From assembly GCA_036657595.1 (NCBI GenBank), contig JAVXFZ010000002.1, positions 19,465 to 83,464 on the forward strand: a DNA stretch of 64,000 bases. Reading direction: 5' to 3'. Source of the stretch: Odoribacter sp036657595. GTDB taxonomy: Bacteria; Bacteroidota; Bacteroidia; Bacteroidales; Marinifilaceae. Below the pieces are notes generated by a model. That model saw only the letters and a list, made by a program, of their open reading frames with translations. It did not search any database and was not told the DNA's origin. A program made the translations under genes and the position numbers. Position 1 is the first letter of the stretch. Every line of letters begins with the position of its first letter. Positions 1-8,915 of this stretch are shown one piece after another.

Positions 1-1
1 G

Positions 2-286
2 TGTTTACACTTTGCTATTTTGACTTATATAATATTGTATGGTTCTTATTTGATACTTTTTAAAATACGTAATCGGCAATTACAAGGAATATTGACGGCT
101 CTACATTGTGGCGTATTTGGCATCCTAACCTCTTCGTATGGCAATCAAGTTTTGGGACAATTTCCCGTGGCGATGATCATTTATATGAGTATGGCATTAG
201 TTTTTATGGGAAAATATTTCGATCAGCAGCTCAAAACAGAGGATAATGTAACTAAATTAGTCGACACAAAAATGTTAACAAAGTAG
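2..286 (+). CDS. C-terminal fragment of an O-antigen polymerase/ligase-like membrane protein
   Basis: The reading frame is open at the left edge of the window, so only the last ~94 codons are present. They encode hydrophobic stretches followed by a charged cytoplasmic-looking tail. The segment SSYGNQVLGQFPVAMIIYM resembles the last membrane helices of Wzy/WaaL (O-antigen ligase) family proteins, where a conserved short periplasmic turn precedes the final helices. It lies 7 bases before a membrane glycosyltransferase, as expected for a polymerase in a polysaccharide locus. The family assignment rests on context and hydrophobicity; another polytopic polysaccharide protein is possible. Confidence 0.5.
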   Translation, partial: CLHFAILTYIILYGSYLILFKIRNRQLQGILTALHCGVFGILTSSYGNQVLGQFPVAMIIYMSMALVFMGKYFDQQLKTEDNVTKLVDTKMLTK

Positions 287-293
287 CACATTT

Positions 294-1478
294 ATGGAAG
301 TTTTTTTTTCAGATATGAATATTCAAGATACATTATTTGAGTTATTAACCCTTTTAGATAACATACTGTATCCATTCTATGCGATAGCGGTGGGCTATCT
401 TTTGATTTTTGCAATTGGGGCAAACATTAAAAAAAAACAGACCTACCTTTTAGCAAAGAAAAATTATCGTTACGCTGTTTTGTTTTATGTCGATAATAAG
501 CAGATTCAGATTATCAAATCCGTCAAATCATTTTTGGAGCAAGATTACCCAGATTATCGTGTGATGGTAGTTTCGAATGCCTATCAGCCGACTGTCAAAG
601 AACAGTTGGCTCAAATGCCAGTTGATGTGTTTATCTCCGATGTAAAATGCTACAACAAAGCTAAAGCAATTCAATATGCACTTTCATATATTGACAGCGC
701 GCTATACGATGTAATAGTTATCATGGATAGCGACAGCGAGGTTGATGCTGGTTTTTTGAGTGCCATCAACAACGCATATTATCAGGGAGGAATGGCCATT
801 CAAACCCACCGCATCACTAAAAATTTAGATTCTGATATTGCTATTTTTGGAGCGGTGAGCGAGGAAATCAATAATTCAATATTCCGCCATGGTCATGTTA
901 ATTTTGGATTCTCATCAGCTTTGATCGGTTCTGGTATGGCATTTAAGCTCAACTGGCTCAAAGAGAATATTGAAGGAGTGACAAATAATGACTTCGAGAA
1001 ACAACTCGAATTTCGATTACTCGAACAATTTGTCTTTGTAGAATATCTAAACGATGTACACGTCTACTGCGAAAAAAAATCACGAGCCGACGAGTACTAT
1101 AAAGAGCGTAGTACGTGGCAAACAAGTAGTAAACAGAGCTTTTTGTTTTTGTTTCGTAAATTTTTCATTGCCCTCTCCCATGGCAATTACGACCTATGCG
1201 ACAAGATCTTTCAGTGGTTGATACCTTCGCGAATGATTATTGTGGGCACATTGCTCCTCATTGCCGTCGGTTTGTTGTTTGTGATATGGGGGATGGCACT
1301 CAAATGGTGGTTGCTTTTATTGTTGCTAATTACTGCTTTCAGTATTGCATTGCCCGATTATTTAATTGATGCACGTTTTATAAAGGCTCTGCGCGGTGCG
1401 CCAATATTGTTTTTATTGACTGTTTTTAATTCATTAAAACGTAAATTGTTGCTTCATGAAAAGATGATTGAGCAATAA
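294..1478 (+). CDS. membrane-bound family 2 glycosyltransferase
   Basis: A 394-residue processive-type GT2 protein. One N-terminal membrane helix (about residues 24-42) is followed by a cytosolic GT-A domain and two or three helices near the C-terminus (about 315-360). The metal-binding acidic motif is DSDSE (145-149), and an acidic DFE near 236 stands where the TED-type acceptor motif belongs. The protein shares EEINNSIFR (190-198) and ALIGSGM with the glycosyltransferase at 8916-10082, so the two are paralogues. Unlike that protein it has no Q-x-x-R-W motif: the matching place reads ERSTW. It probably adds one sugar of the locus polysaccharide at the inner membrane; donor and acceptor are unknown. 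Confidence 0.8.
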   Translation: MEVFFSDMNIQDTLFELLTLLDNILYPFYAIAVGYLLIFAIGANIKKKQTYLLAKKNYRYAVLFYVDNKQIQIIKSVKSFLEQDYPDYRVMVVSNAYQPTVKEQLAQMPVDVFISDVKCYNKAKAIQYALSYIDSALYDVIVIMDSDSEVDAGFLSAINNAYYQGGMAIQTHRITKNLDSDIAIFGAVSEEINNSIFRHGHVNFGFSSALIGSGMAFKLNWLKENIEGVTNNDFEKQLEFRLLEQFVFVEYLNDVHVYCEKKSRADEYYKERSTWQTSSKQSFLFLFRKFFIALSHGNYDLCDKIFQWLIPSRMIIVGTLLLIAVGLLFVIWGMALKWWLLLLLLITAFSIALPDYLIDARFIKALRGAPILFLLTVFNSLKRKLLLHEKMIEQ

Positions 1479-1492
1479 AAATTATCCAAGAT

Positions 1493-2683
1493 ATGATCCA
1501 AGGACAAGATTTTGTATTTACAGGTTTGCAATCGTGGGATATGACTATTGGTTCCAATGCACGAGATATAGCACTTCAGGTCGCTCAAAATAATCGAGTA
1601 CTCTATATCAATGCACCTCGTAGTTTATTTTCCAAAAGTAATCTGAATATTCCCCAAAATGTGCAACGCCACCAGAAGAATAATAGAGTAAAGCCCGCTA
1701 TAAGGCGTATCAACGACAATCTTTGGGTGTTAGACTACCCGTTCGCTATTTTACCAATGAATTTTTTACCTGATGGTAAATTCTTCGATTTTGTAAATCG
1801 AATCAATAATCGAAGAATGTATTGTTTTGTAAAAAAAACCTTAAAAACATTGCAATTCAAAGATTATATTTTGTTTATCGACAACGATATGTTCCGTAGC
1901 TTTTATGCCAAGGAATATCTCGCCCCATCGCTAACTTTATATTATAGGCGCGATCAATTAACTACTGGTTATTGGAAGAATCACGCCCCACGTATTGAGC
2001 CGCTGCTGAGTGCCAAATGTGATTGTGTGGTGGCAAATTCAGAGTATTTAGCAACTATGATGAAGCCATATAATCTTTGTGCATTTAATATTGGTCAAGG
2101 TGTAGATCTTAGTAATTACGATGCCGATCGAGTGTATGAGATGCCGCAAGATATGAAGATAATTGCTCGTCCAATTGTTGGATATGCAGGTGCTTTAACC
2201 AGCCAAAGGCTTGATTTAGAGTTAATTTACTCCTTAGCACAAAGTATGAGCAATATCTCTTTTGTATTCGTCGGTGGCGAAGATGCCAAATTTGCCTCTC
2301 ACAAAATTCACAGCTTGGGAAACGTATATTTTTTAGGATTCAAGAATTTCCCCCTTATACCTCAATATATTGCAGCATTTGATGTTTGTATCAATCCGCA
2401 ACTTTTGAACGAGGTGACAATTGGTAATTATCCACGTAAAGTGGATGAATATCTCGCATTAGGCAAACCAATTGTGGCAACAAAGACCGAAACCATGGCC
2501 ATTTTCGAACATTATACGTGGAATTGCCAAGGGGTTGATCAATATAAAAATGCAATACAACAAGCCTTGCTCACTACCAAAGACAAGGATCAGAAACAAG
2601 AACGTGTTGCCTTTGCACACACTCACACTTGGCAAGAAAGTGTGAGTAAACTATACTGTATTATAAATTCAATTAAGAAATAG
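1493..2683 (+). CDS. GT-B fold glycosyltransferase (family 1/4 type)
   Basis: 396 residues, soluble, no signal peptide. The N-terminal half begins with FVFTGLQSWD and a Rossmann-like region; the C-terminal half has the donor-binding features of GT-B enzymes, including FVFVGGEDAKF, the LGFKNFPLIPQYIAAFD stretch and EYLALGKPIVAT, where the glutamate usually contacts the nucleotide sugar. This N-terminus is typical of TuaH-like transferases in Bacteroidota polysaccharide clusters. It follows the membrane GT2 gene by 14 bases and precedes an acetyltransferase by 3, indicating one operon. The sugar specificity cannot be read from the sequence. Confidence 0.8.
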   Translation: MIQGQDFVFTGLQSWDMTIGSNARDIALQVAQNNRVLYINAPRSLFSKSNLNIPQNVQRHQKNNRVKPAIRRINDNLWVLDYPFAILPMNFLPDGKFFDFVNRINNRRMYCFVKKTLKTLQFKDYILFIDNDMFRSFYAKEYLAPSLTLYYRRDQLTTGYWKNHAPRIEPLLSAKCDCVVANSEYLATMMKPYNLCAFNIGQGVDLSNYDADRVYEMPQDMKIIARPIVGYAGALTSQRLDLELIYSLAQSMSNISFVFVGGEDAKFASHKIHSLGNVYFLGFKNFPLIPQYIAAFDVCINPQLLNEVTIGNYPRKVDEYLALGKPIVATKTETMAIFEHYTWNCQGVDQYKNAIQQALLTTKDKDQKQERVAFAHTHTWQESVSKLYCIINSIKK

Positions 2684-2686
2684 GCG

Positions 2687-3319
2687 ATGGATATTGCAAA
2701 TTTGAAGCGTAAAGTTACTCATAACCAGAAGATCAAAACTTTTGTACATTGGTGTTTAATGTCCCGACTAAGGTGTGCTCCTCGGTTGTGGGTTAAAATA
2801 TTTGTCAACCCTTTTTTTTTGAAACGTGGACGTGGTTCTCTTGTTAAATGGAGCGCTATACTCAACGTAAGTCCGATAAACAAATTTACGCTAGGTTCTA
2901 ATTCTGTAATCGAAAATTTTTCGTTGATCGACAATGCCGTTGGTGATGTGACGATCGGAGCCAATTCGCGTGTTGGTCTCCGGAATACAGTTATCGGTCC
3001 AGTGAAAATTGGCAATAACGTTATTATAGCACAAAACGTTGTCATTTCTGGTTTAAATCACAACTATCAAGATCCCAATATCCCCATTCATAAGCAAGGA
3101 GTTAATAAAAAGCCTATCGTAATTAATGATGATGTGTGGGTGGGTGCTAATTCAACCATCACCTCAGGGGTAGTCATTGGGCATCATTGCGTGATAGCCG
3201 GTGGAAGTGTTGTGGTGTGCAATATTCCACCGTATTCGGTATGTGCCGGTGTGCCAGCCCGTATTATCAAAGCATATGATTTTGAGCGTAAAGAATGGAG
3301 TGCTCCAATTAAAAAATAA
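2687..3319 (+). CDS. hexapeptide-repeat O-acetyltransferase (LbetaH)
   Basis: 210 residues. From about residue 70 the protein shows the hexapeptide rhythm of a left-handed beta-helix (NSVIENFSLIDNAVGDVTIG, then IGPVKIGNNVIIAQNVVI), a histidine loop SGLNHNYQDP that matches the catalytic His region of WcaF/NodL-type acetyltransferases, and a final coil ending in VCAGVPARIIK, the signature of this family. It probably moves an acetyl group from acetyl-CoA to a sugar of the polysaccharide or to its lipid-linked precursor. It sits between a glycosyltransferase and an acyltransferase-3 gene, so the polymer may be acylated at two points. Confidence 0.85.
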   Translation: MDIANLKRKVTHNQKIKTFVHWCLMSRLRCAPRLWVKIFVNPFFLKRGRGSLVKWSAILNVSPINKFTLGSNSVIENFSLIDNAVGDVTIGANSRVGLRNTVIGPVKIGNNVIIAQNVVISGLNHNYQDPNIPIHKQGVNKKPIVINDDVWVGANSTITSGVVIGHHCVIAGGSVVVCNIPPYSVCAGVPARIIKAYDFERKEWSAPIKK

Positions 3320-3324
3320 TTGGT

Positions 3325-4326
3325 ATGGAAAAAGAAAAAAACCAAAGCATTGAGACTGTTCGCGGCGTGGTCATTGTATTGGTAGTTATGGGACACGTCA
3401 TAGGTTCTGCACCCGATGGCGGGATGAAAATCGATTTCCCATCCTCGTGGCGCTACCTCTATCTCTGGATAGATTACATACAGATGCCGCTATTTACGGC
3501 AATTGCCGGTTGGGTTTATGCTCTTAAATCGGTTGATAAACAGTCGATTTCTACCTTTACTATTACTAAATTCAAGCGTCTGCTTGTGCCAATGGCTACC
3601 GTTGCAACCATTTATTTTTTGGTACAGCATTTCATCCCTGGCACTAACAGTAAGCAAACTTTAGATAGTATTTGGCGTATCTATTTTTTCCCTTATACAA
3701 TCTTTTGGTATCTACAATCACTCTTTTTGATTTTTGTGGTGGTTACTTTGGTTCATAAGTGGCAATGGATGCAAACCTTTGGTCGGTGGGGACTAGTTTT
3801 GTGCGGAGCTTACATTATATACGTAGCTCAAATCACGTTAGTTGCGGGTCATAGTTCAAATATATTTAGTTTCGAAGGAGCTATGAATCTCTTGCCATAT
3901 TTCATCATCGGGATTGGGGTTCAGCGTTTTGACAACAAATTATATAGATGTCGACCTCTATTATTTTTTCTTACAGCAATGGGGTTGCTAATTTTGCAGG
4001 TGCGATGGTTCTGTCCACAATACAACAAAGAACTATACCAATGTCTATTGCCCCTGTGGATTGTACCCACGCTGATTATTATTCTCAAACAGAACTTCAA
4101 GAATAGCTCCTTTGTTTTCCTTGGCACTTATGCTTATAGTATCTATCTTTTCCATGGTTTCGGCACTTCTGGCGGACGTATCATTTTATCGTATATCGGT
4201 GTGGATTCTCCGTGTATTATCTTTATCTTTGCTACACTGATTTCTTTGTTTATTCCGATTATGGTAGATAAAATATTATCAAAAAATAGGTTTATGCGCA
4301 CAATTTTTCTTGGTAAAATTTATTAA
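3325..4326 (+). CDS. acyltransferase family 3 membrane protein
   Basis: 333 residues with about ten predicted membrane helices. The N-terminus IETVRGVVIVLVVMGHVIG contains the R-x(10)-H pair characteristic of the OafA/NolL acyltransferase-3 family, in which the arginine and histidine are needed for activity. These proteins transfer acetyl or other short acyl groups across the inner membrane onto surface polysaccharides. It begins 5 bases after the hexapeptide acetyltransferase. The C-terminal end is complete. Acyl donor and target sugar are unknown. Confidence 0.85.
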   Translation: MEKEKNQSIETVRGVVIVLVVMGHVIGSAPDGGMKIDFPSSWRYLYLWIDYIQMPLFTAIAGWVYALKSVDKQSISTFTITKFKRLLVPMATVATIYFLVQHFIPGTNSKQTLDSIWRIYFFPYTIFWYLQSLFLIFVVVTLVHKWQWMQTFGRWGLVLCGAYIIYVAQITLVAGHSSNIFSFEGAMNLLPYFIIGIGVQRFDNKLYRCRPLLFFLTAMGLLILQVRWFCPQYNKELYQCLLPLWIVPTLIIILKQNFKNSSFVFLGTYAYSIYLFHGFGTSGGRIILSYIGVDSPCIIFIFATLISLFIPIMVDKILSKNRFMRTIFLGKIY

Positions 4327-4336
4327 AATATTTACG

Positions 4337-4567
4337 ATGAATACAGAACAATATCCGATTTGAATTAAATTATATTGAAGCGACTCTATGTTTTGCCAGG
4401 CAATTTCGATTTGATTGTAGGCATACCACGTAAGAGGAATGTTTCCTGCCAACTTATTGACGCTCTACCTCAACAGACCATACACCGATCTGGATTCGTT
4501 TATCAATGGTCATATTTATAAGTCTGGTGAACGTGGTGCATTTTTCGATATAAAAACAGACTCTTAA
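4337..4567 (+). pseudogene. decayed phosphoribosyltransferase-like gene
   Basis: No intact ORF lies between 4327 and 4585, but two frames carry pieces of one protein. The frame containing 4381 reads RLYVLPGNFDLIVGIPR, and after a shift near 4430 the next frame continues GMFPANLLTLYLNRPYTDLD and FINGHIYKSGERGAFF to a TAA stop at 4565-4567. Joined, these give the DLIVGIPRSGxxPANLLxLYLN pattern of the phosphoribosyltransferase-like proteins common in Bacteroidota polysaccharide loci. A possible start ATG at 4337 runs into a TGA after eight codons. I infer at least one frameshift, an early stop and loss of the C-terminal half. Confidence 0.55.
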
Positions 4568-4585
4568 ATTGAGACAAGCATAATT

Positions 4586-5467
4586 ATGGTATCAATCATA
4601 ACAGTGAATTATAATGGATATAAAGACACTTGTGAGCTTATTCAAAGTCTTTATAAATATGAGGACTATCCATTCGAAATCATCGTCGTAGATAATGCTT
4701 CACCCTCTGGTGATGGGAAACTATTGAAAGATACCTTTCCAGATCTACAGATTGTATGTAGCGATAAAAATATAGGATTTGCCGGAGGTAACAATTTGGG
4801 CTATCAATATGCACAAGGTGAATACATCTTATATATGAATAACGACATGGTGATAGACAAAGCATTCCTTCAGCCACTCGTTGATCGTCTTCAATCCTCA
4901 AAATCCATTGGTGCTGTTTCTCCTAAAATAAAGTATGAGCATCATCCGGACATCATTCAGTACGCCGGATCAACTGCAATGAATCCTGTACGTATAAGTA
5001 ACAATCTTATAGGTGTTAATCAGAAAGACAACTACCAATATAACTATGCTTGCATAACAGCCTTTTTACATGGTGCTTGTATGATGACATCACGGGAAGT
5101 AATAAATAAAGTAGGGTTAATGACCAATATCTATTTTCTCTTCTATGAGGAACTGGACTGGAGCCTGCAAATCCAACACGCAGGGTATTATATATGGTAT
5201 GAGCCAGCAGCATGCGTACTGCATAAAGAAAGTATGACAATAAAACGAGGTACTCCTCTGCGTTTATATTACCTTACTCGCAGCCGAATTTTGTTTGCCC
5301 GTCGCAACTATACCCATATCTCTAAAGTTATCGCATTATTATATCAAATAATGATCGTCATTCCTAAAAACATATTGGTTTATCTGTTACACAAGAAAAC
5401 AGATATGCTTATTGCCTTTCTTAAAGGAAGTTATCACGGGTTTAAAGATAAAATGATAAACTCGTAA
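4586..5467 (+). CDS. family 2 glycosyltransferase (rhamnosyltransferase-like)
   Basis: 293 residues. The N-terminus MVSIITVNYNGYKDT and the following VVDNASPSGDG are the nucleotide-binding start of the GT-A fold. NIGFAGGNNLG is the motif typical of WbbL/RfbN-like rhamnosyltransferases, the acidic motif reads NNDM near residue 90, and EELDWSLQIQHAGY supplies the likely catalytic-base region (ED/EE-x-D-W). A hydrophobic segment close to the C-terminus could attach it to the membrane. It is the last plus-strand gene of this block and faces the flippase gene. The donor sugar is a guess; the family is secure. Confidence 0.85.
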   Translation: MVSIITVNYNGYKDTCELIQSLYKYEDYPFEIIVVDNASPSGDGKLLKDTFPDLQIVCSDKNIGFAGGNNLGYQYAQGEYILYMNNDMVIDKAFLQPLVDRLQSSKSIGAVSPKIKYEHHPDIIQYAGSTAMNPVRISNNLIGVNQKDNYQYNYACITAFLHGACMMTSREVINKVGLMTNIYFLFYEELDWSLQIQHAGYYIWYEPAACVLHKESMTIKRGTPLRLYYLTRSRILFARRNYTHISKVIALLYQIMIVIPKNILVYLLHKKTDMLIAFLKGSYHGFKDKMINS

Positions 5468-5673
5468 TGAGTAGCCATCTCACACAGCAAGCTCGTCAAA
5501 AAGCTAACAACTATGCCCAATAAAAAGCAATGGAATACAGTTCAAACGCGTATAGTCTGTTTGTAAAAAGTTCGATTGATCAAGCAAAGGAAATAAATCA
5601 TATTACCCTTTATTCGTAAAATATTGTTAGGTATAAGAAGAATATTGAGAAAATTTTTGAAGAAATAGCGGTC
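5468..5673. other. intergenic stretch with a possible gene remnant
   Basis: Between the glycosyltransferase and the convergent flippase gene the plus strand shows ATG at 5468 followed by 17 more codons to TAA at 5522, and the same frame stays open for another ~29 codons (KAMEYSSNAYSLFVKSSIDQ) to a second stop. This looks more like the decayed start of a lost gene than a functional peptide, but there is no recognisable family. No terminator-type hairpin is obvious. Confidence 0.25.
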
Positions 5674-7101
5674 TTATATTCTGCCAATTATTGACAACAA
5701 CTGCTTAAATTCGTTAAATTTAAGCAGATAGGATCCGCCAAAGTAGTAAATTACTGCCGCCATAGTACCAAAAATAACTTTACACAAAGGAGTAGTGACA
5801 AGCAACATTATAAGAAATATCAACACTCCCATCGTAATTGAAAGTAAAATGACTGACATCAGGGATTTCGCCTGTTGGAAAAAAGTAATTTGAGTCAGTT
5901 TATGGGTAAAATAGATGATTACAAGCATATCAACGAAAGCGTATGCGATTAAGCCCCAGCACATCACCGTAACTCCAAATGGAATAGTAGCAATAAGAAT
6001 CAACATAGCTATCATTTTCTTGATGATTTCAGCTCTCAGAAAATAGTCTGATCGCCCCTTAACATTCAGTATATTATGGTTGATTTTCATCACAGGATCC
6101 CACATATAGGCGATACATAGGATTTGAAAAAATGGCACAGCAGGTAGCCATTTATCAGTCAACAATAACTCAATTAGCGGTTCTGCCATCACACATAGAG
6201 CAATCATTATAGGAAAAATAATATAGCAAACCATTCGTAAATATACCAAAAATGTGCGATTAAGTTCCTTCGTGTCGTCCTGTATTTTACACTGAATGGG
6301 GTATACTGCCCGCACGATTACGTTAGTGAAATTCGATGAAGGGAATTGGGCAAAAGTCGATGCGCGATTAAAGAATCCTAATTCATCGGAAGCAAATTGT
6401 TTGCCGATAACCAAAGTGTATAAGTTAGTGTAGATAGTGTGTAGCATTTGAGATATTAATAGCTTAGATCCAAAGGAAAAAAGCCCACGAAACGAGGCGA
6501 TAGAAAAAATTGCTAAAGGTCGCCAAATACTAAAACGCCACAACAAAATGACACGTAAAATATTATTCAACAGCGCTTGCCATACCAAAGTCCAAACGCC
6601 ATAACCGTTATATGCCATCCAAATCCCAATAGCACCACTGATGATGACAGCAAGAAGCGAGGCATAAGCTTGATGTTTAAAATCCAATACAATGGTAAGT
6701 TTTGTTTGCTGCACAATAGCGAGCGAATTGATGATCAAAGTCAATCCGATAATCTTTGTAACCATATCCAATTTTGGTTCATTGTAGAATGCGGCAATGA
6801 ATGGCGAACAAAAATAAAGTAAGGCATAAACCACTATAGCAACTACAATATTGAAATAAAAGACGGTGCTATAATCAATTTCGGTGCGGTTTTTTTTCTG
6901 AATCAGTGCATTACCGAAACCACTATCGATAAATGTTTGAGCAATTGCCATAAAAATACCTAACATAGCAACTAGACCATAATCTGATGGCAATAATTGA
7001 CGAGCAATCAGAATACTCAACACGTATTGAATGCCTTGCACCGAAAAACGTTCCACAGCACTCCAAAAAACGCTATTTGTTGCTTGTTGTTTAGATGACA
7101 T
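5674..7101 (-). CDS. Wzx-type polysaccharide flippase (MOP superfamily)
   Basis: 475 residues from the chosen start MSSKQQATNSVFWSAVER; the frame is open 19 codons further upstream but that would overlap the preceding gene, while this start leaves a 4-base gap. The protein has about 12-14 membrane helices and the N-terminal pattern VFWSAVERFSVQGIQYVLSI and ARQLLPSDYGLVAM of WzxC/lipopolysaccharide exporter proteins. It would flip lipid-linked repeat units from the cytosolic to the periplasmic face of the inner membrane. It is the last gene of the minus-strand operon that starts at 13287. Confidence 0.88.
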   Translation of the reverse strand: MSSKQQATNSVFWSAVERFSVQGIQYVLSILIARQLLPSDYGLVAMLGIFMAIAQTFIDSGFGNALIQKKNRTEIDYSTVFYFNIVVAIVVYALLYFCSPFIAAFYNEPKLDMVTKIIGLTLIINSLAIVQQTKLTIVLDFKHQAYASLLAVIISGAIGIWMAYNGYGVWTLVWQALLNNILRVILLWRFSIWRPLAIFSIASFRGLFSFGSKLLISQMLHTIYTNLYTLVIGKQFASDELGFFNRASTFAQFPSSNFTNVIVRAVYPIQCKIQDDTKELNRTFLVYLRMVCYIIFPIMIALCVMAEPLIELLLTDKWLPAVPFFQILCIAYMWDPVMKINHNILNVKGRSDYFLRAEIIKKMIAMLILIATIPFGVTVMCWGLIAYAFVDMLVIIYFTHKLTQITFFQQAKSLMSVILLSITMGVLIFLIMLLVTTPLCKVIFGTMAAVIYYFGGSYLLKFNEFKQLLSIIGRI

Positions 7102-7105
7102 TGAC

Positions 7106-8914
7106 TTAGAGATTGACTTTTTGACGACCTTCAACATATTGTTCCCACCAAATTGCAAAAGTTAATAAGTTGAAATATTGAATTGCCTTATTTTGTTTGT
7201 ACCAGAACCAATTCCCATTATCAGACGATTCTCTGTCGTAAGTTTTGATAAATTTCTCAACTGAATTACGATTCAAAAATTTGGATACCACGGATGATTG
7301 CATAATAAAGTCAGCCAAAATGTTACGTTGTGATTTGTCTTTGAAAAAAATAGGCATAGGAGCGAATCCTCCTTGTTTTTTCTTGGTTGTTATCTCAGCT
7401 GGTAAGAGTGGCTTATAGTGATATTTTAATAAAAATTTGGCCGTTGATTGCCCGCGAGCGATCTGCCACACATTATCACTATTACACTTATAATTGATGG
7501 GTAATTTTTGCAAAAAATTGTAGAGTTCCAGGTCCATATAGGGAAAGACTATATGGTTATCAAACATTGAAGCCATTTGCGAGGCTTTGAAAAGTATCAC
7601 TTGGTCGATCGTTCTTTCAATATCCGTTTCAGAAGCATGTTGCTCGTATAGATTTTCAAAACTTGATAGATCAACTCTATCGGTTAATTCTGTCGGCATC
7701 GATTTTTCTGGATATTTAAGCAATCGTTTAAGTATAAAAGGTTCAAAACCAAACATATCCCCATTAAGAATATTAAGAATTTTCGATAATTGAAAACGTA
7801 CTCGATATGCAATATTGTTTTTATCGAACATTGGACGACTAAGTTGCTTGTGAATTGTGACAAGCAGTGGCTCAATACCATATTTTGATGCCAAGTAACG
7901 AATTGCTACTTCGCGTGCCGATGTACCAAAATATTGATCACTTCCATCGCCACCCAAAATAACGTCAGGACGATCGGTACCCACCAATTCCATTGCCGCA
8001 AAATTGACCATTACTCCCCCCTCAACAAAGGGATCACCTAACCAATCCACTATTCTGGGCAAATTACGTATTTCACTCCCATCGATTTCGTAATAGTGAT
8101 GATCAGTACCAAATCTATCGGACATACATTGGGCCAACGGCAATTCACTCCAATTATTTCCCTTAAAACCAATAGAATAGGAACTAATTTTGCCATCATA
8201 CACTTGACGAAGTGCCGCCAAGTTAGCACCAGAATCATAACCACCACTGAGCAAAACACCAACATTACGACTATTGCCAATGCGTCTGAGAATGGCTTGT
8301 TGGTGCAATAGACCGTATTGTTTGGATAGGTCATCTAAATCGGGAACAATTGATTTATTTACATTACTTGAATTAGTGTAGAGCTTAATCGTGCGCAGAT
8401 TGTCATTCACAAACCAAAGCATTTGACCTGCTCCTAATTTAGAAATCCCTTCTAAAGCTGAATTTGGCGTTGGGATATAACCTATTTCAAGAAAAGTACC
8501 TAACCCACGTTTATTGATCTGCATCGGACAATCGCACATTAAAATAAGTTCATCTAGATGTGAGCAGAAATGCGTTGAGCTATAATAAACCTGTGGTCCA
8601 ATTCCGTGGTGGTCACGCACAATCATCGTCTGATCATCAGTTTTAAGTATAAAGGAAAATGAACCATCCAACAATTTGAATCCTTCCATATTTTTCAATT
8701 CAAAGAGGACTGCAATCGTTTGGGCATTGTTGTTAGTCAACTGTTCAATTTTCAAATTCACTTTGTTGTAAATTTCGCCCCAAAATGCTACCGCCAAATG
8801 CTCTGTTTCATAACAAACTACATCGCCATCAATAAGCATACCATGCCAATGCGTATAATGCATTTTGTCATCAGCTACAATTGGTTCGTTAGTAAAATTT
8901 CCTATAAACATCAT
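7106..8914 (-). CDS. asparagine-synthase-like protein without the glutaminase cysteine
   Basis: 602 residues with the two-domain layout of asparagine synthase B. The N-terminal class II amidotransferase fold is still visible (WGEIYN near 45-50, DGSFSFIL near 83-90, RDHHGIGPQVYY near 100-111), but the protein starts MMFIGNFTNE instead of Met-Cys-Gly, so the Cys nucleophile that hydrolyses glutamine is absent. The synthetase domain has the pyrophosphate loop LLSGGYDSG (221-229) and a conserved GGDGSDQYFG. It therefore probably adenylates a carboxylate and joins it to free ammonia or another amine. In a polysaccharide operon, one base from a glycosyltransferase, amidation of a uronic acid is a reasonable guess, but not shown. 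Confidence 0.8.
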   Translation of the reverse strand: MMFIGNFTNEPIVADDKMHYTHWHGMLIDGDVVCYETEHLAVAFWGEIYNKVNLKIEQLTNNNAQTIAVLFELKNMEGFKLLDGSFSFILKTDDQTMIVRDHHGIGPQVYYSSTHFCSHLDELILMCDCPMQINKRGLGTFLEIGYIPTPNSALEGISKLGAGQMLWFVNDNLRTIKLYTNSSNVNKSIVPDLDDLSKQYGLLHQQAILRRIGNSRNVGVLLSGGYDSGANLAALRQVYDGKISSYSIGFKGNNWSELPLAQCMSDRFGTDHHYYEIDGSEIRNLPRIVDWLGDPFVEGGVMVNFAAMELVGTDRPDVILGGDGSDQYFGTSAREVAIRYLASKYGIEPLLVTIHKQLSRPMFDKNNIAYRVRFQLSKILNILNGDMFGFEPFILKRLLKYPEKSMPTELTDRVDLSSFENLYEQHASETDIERTIDQVILFKASQMASMFDNHIVFPYMDLELYNFLQKLPINYKCNSDNVWQIARGQSTAKFLLKYHYKPLLPAEITTKKKQGGFAPMPIFFKDKSQRNILADFIMQSSVVSKFLNRNSVEKFIKTYDRESSDNGNWFWYKQNKAIQYFNLLTFAIWWEQYVEGRQKVNL

Positions 8915-8915
8915 T

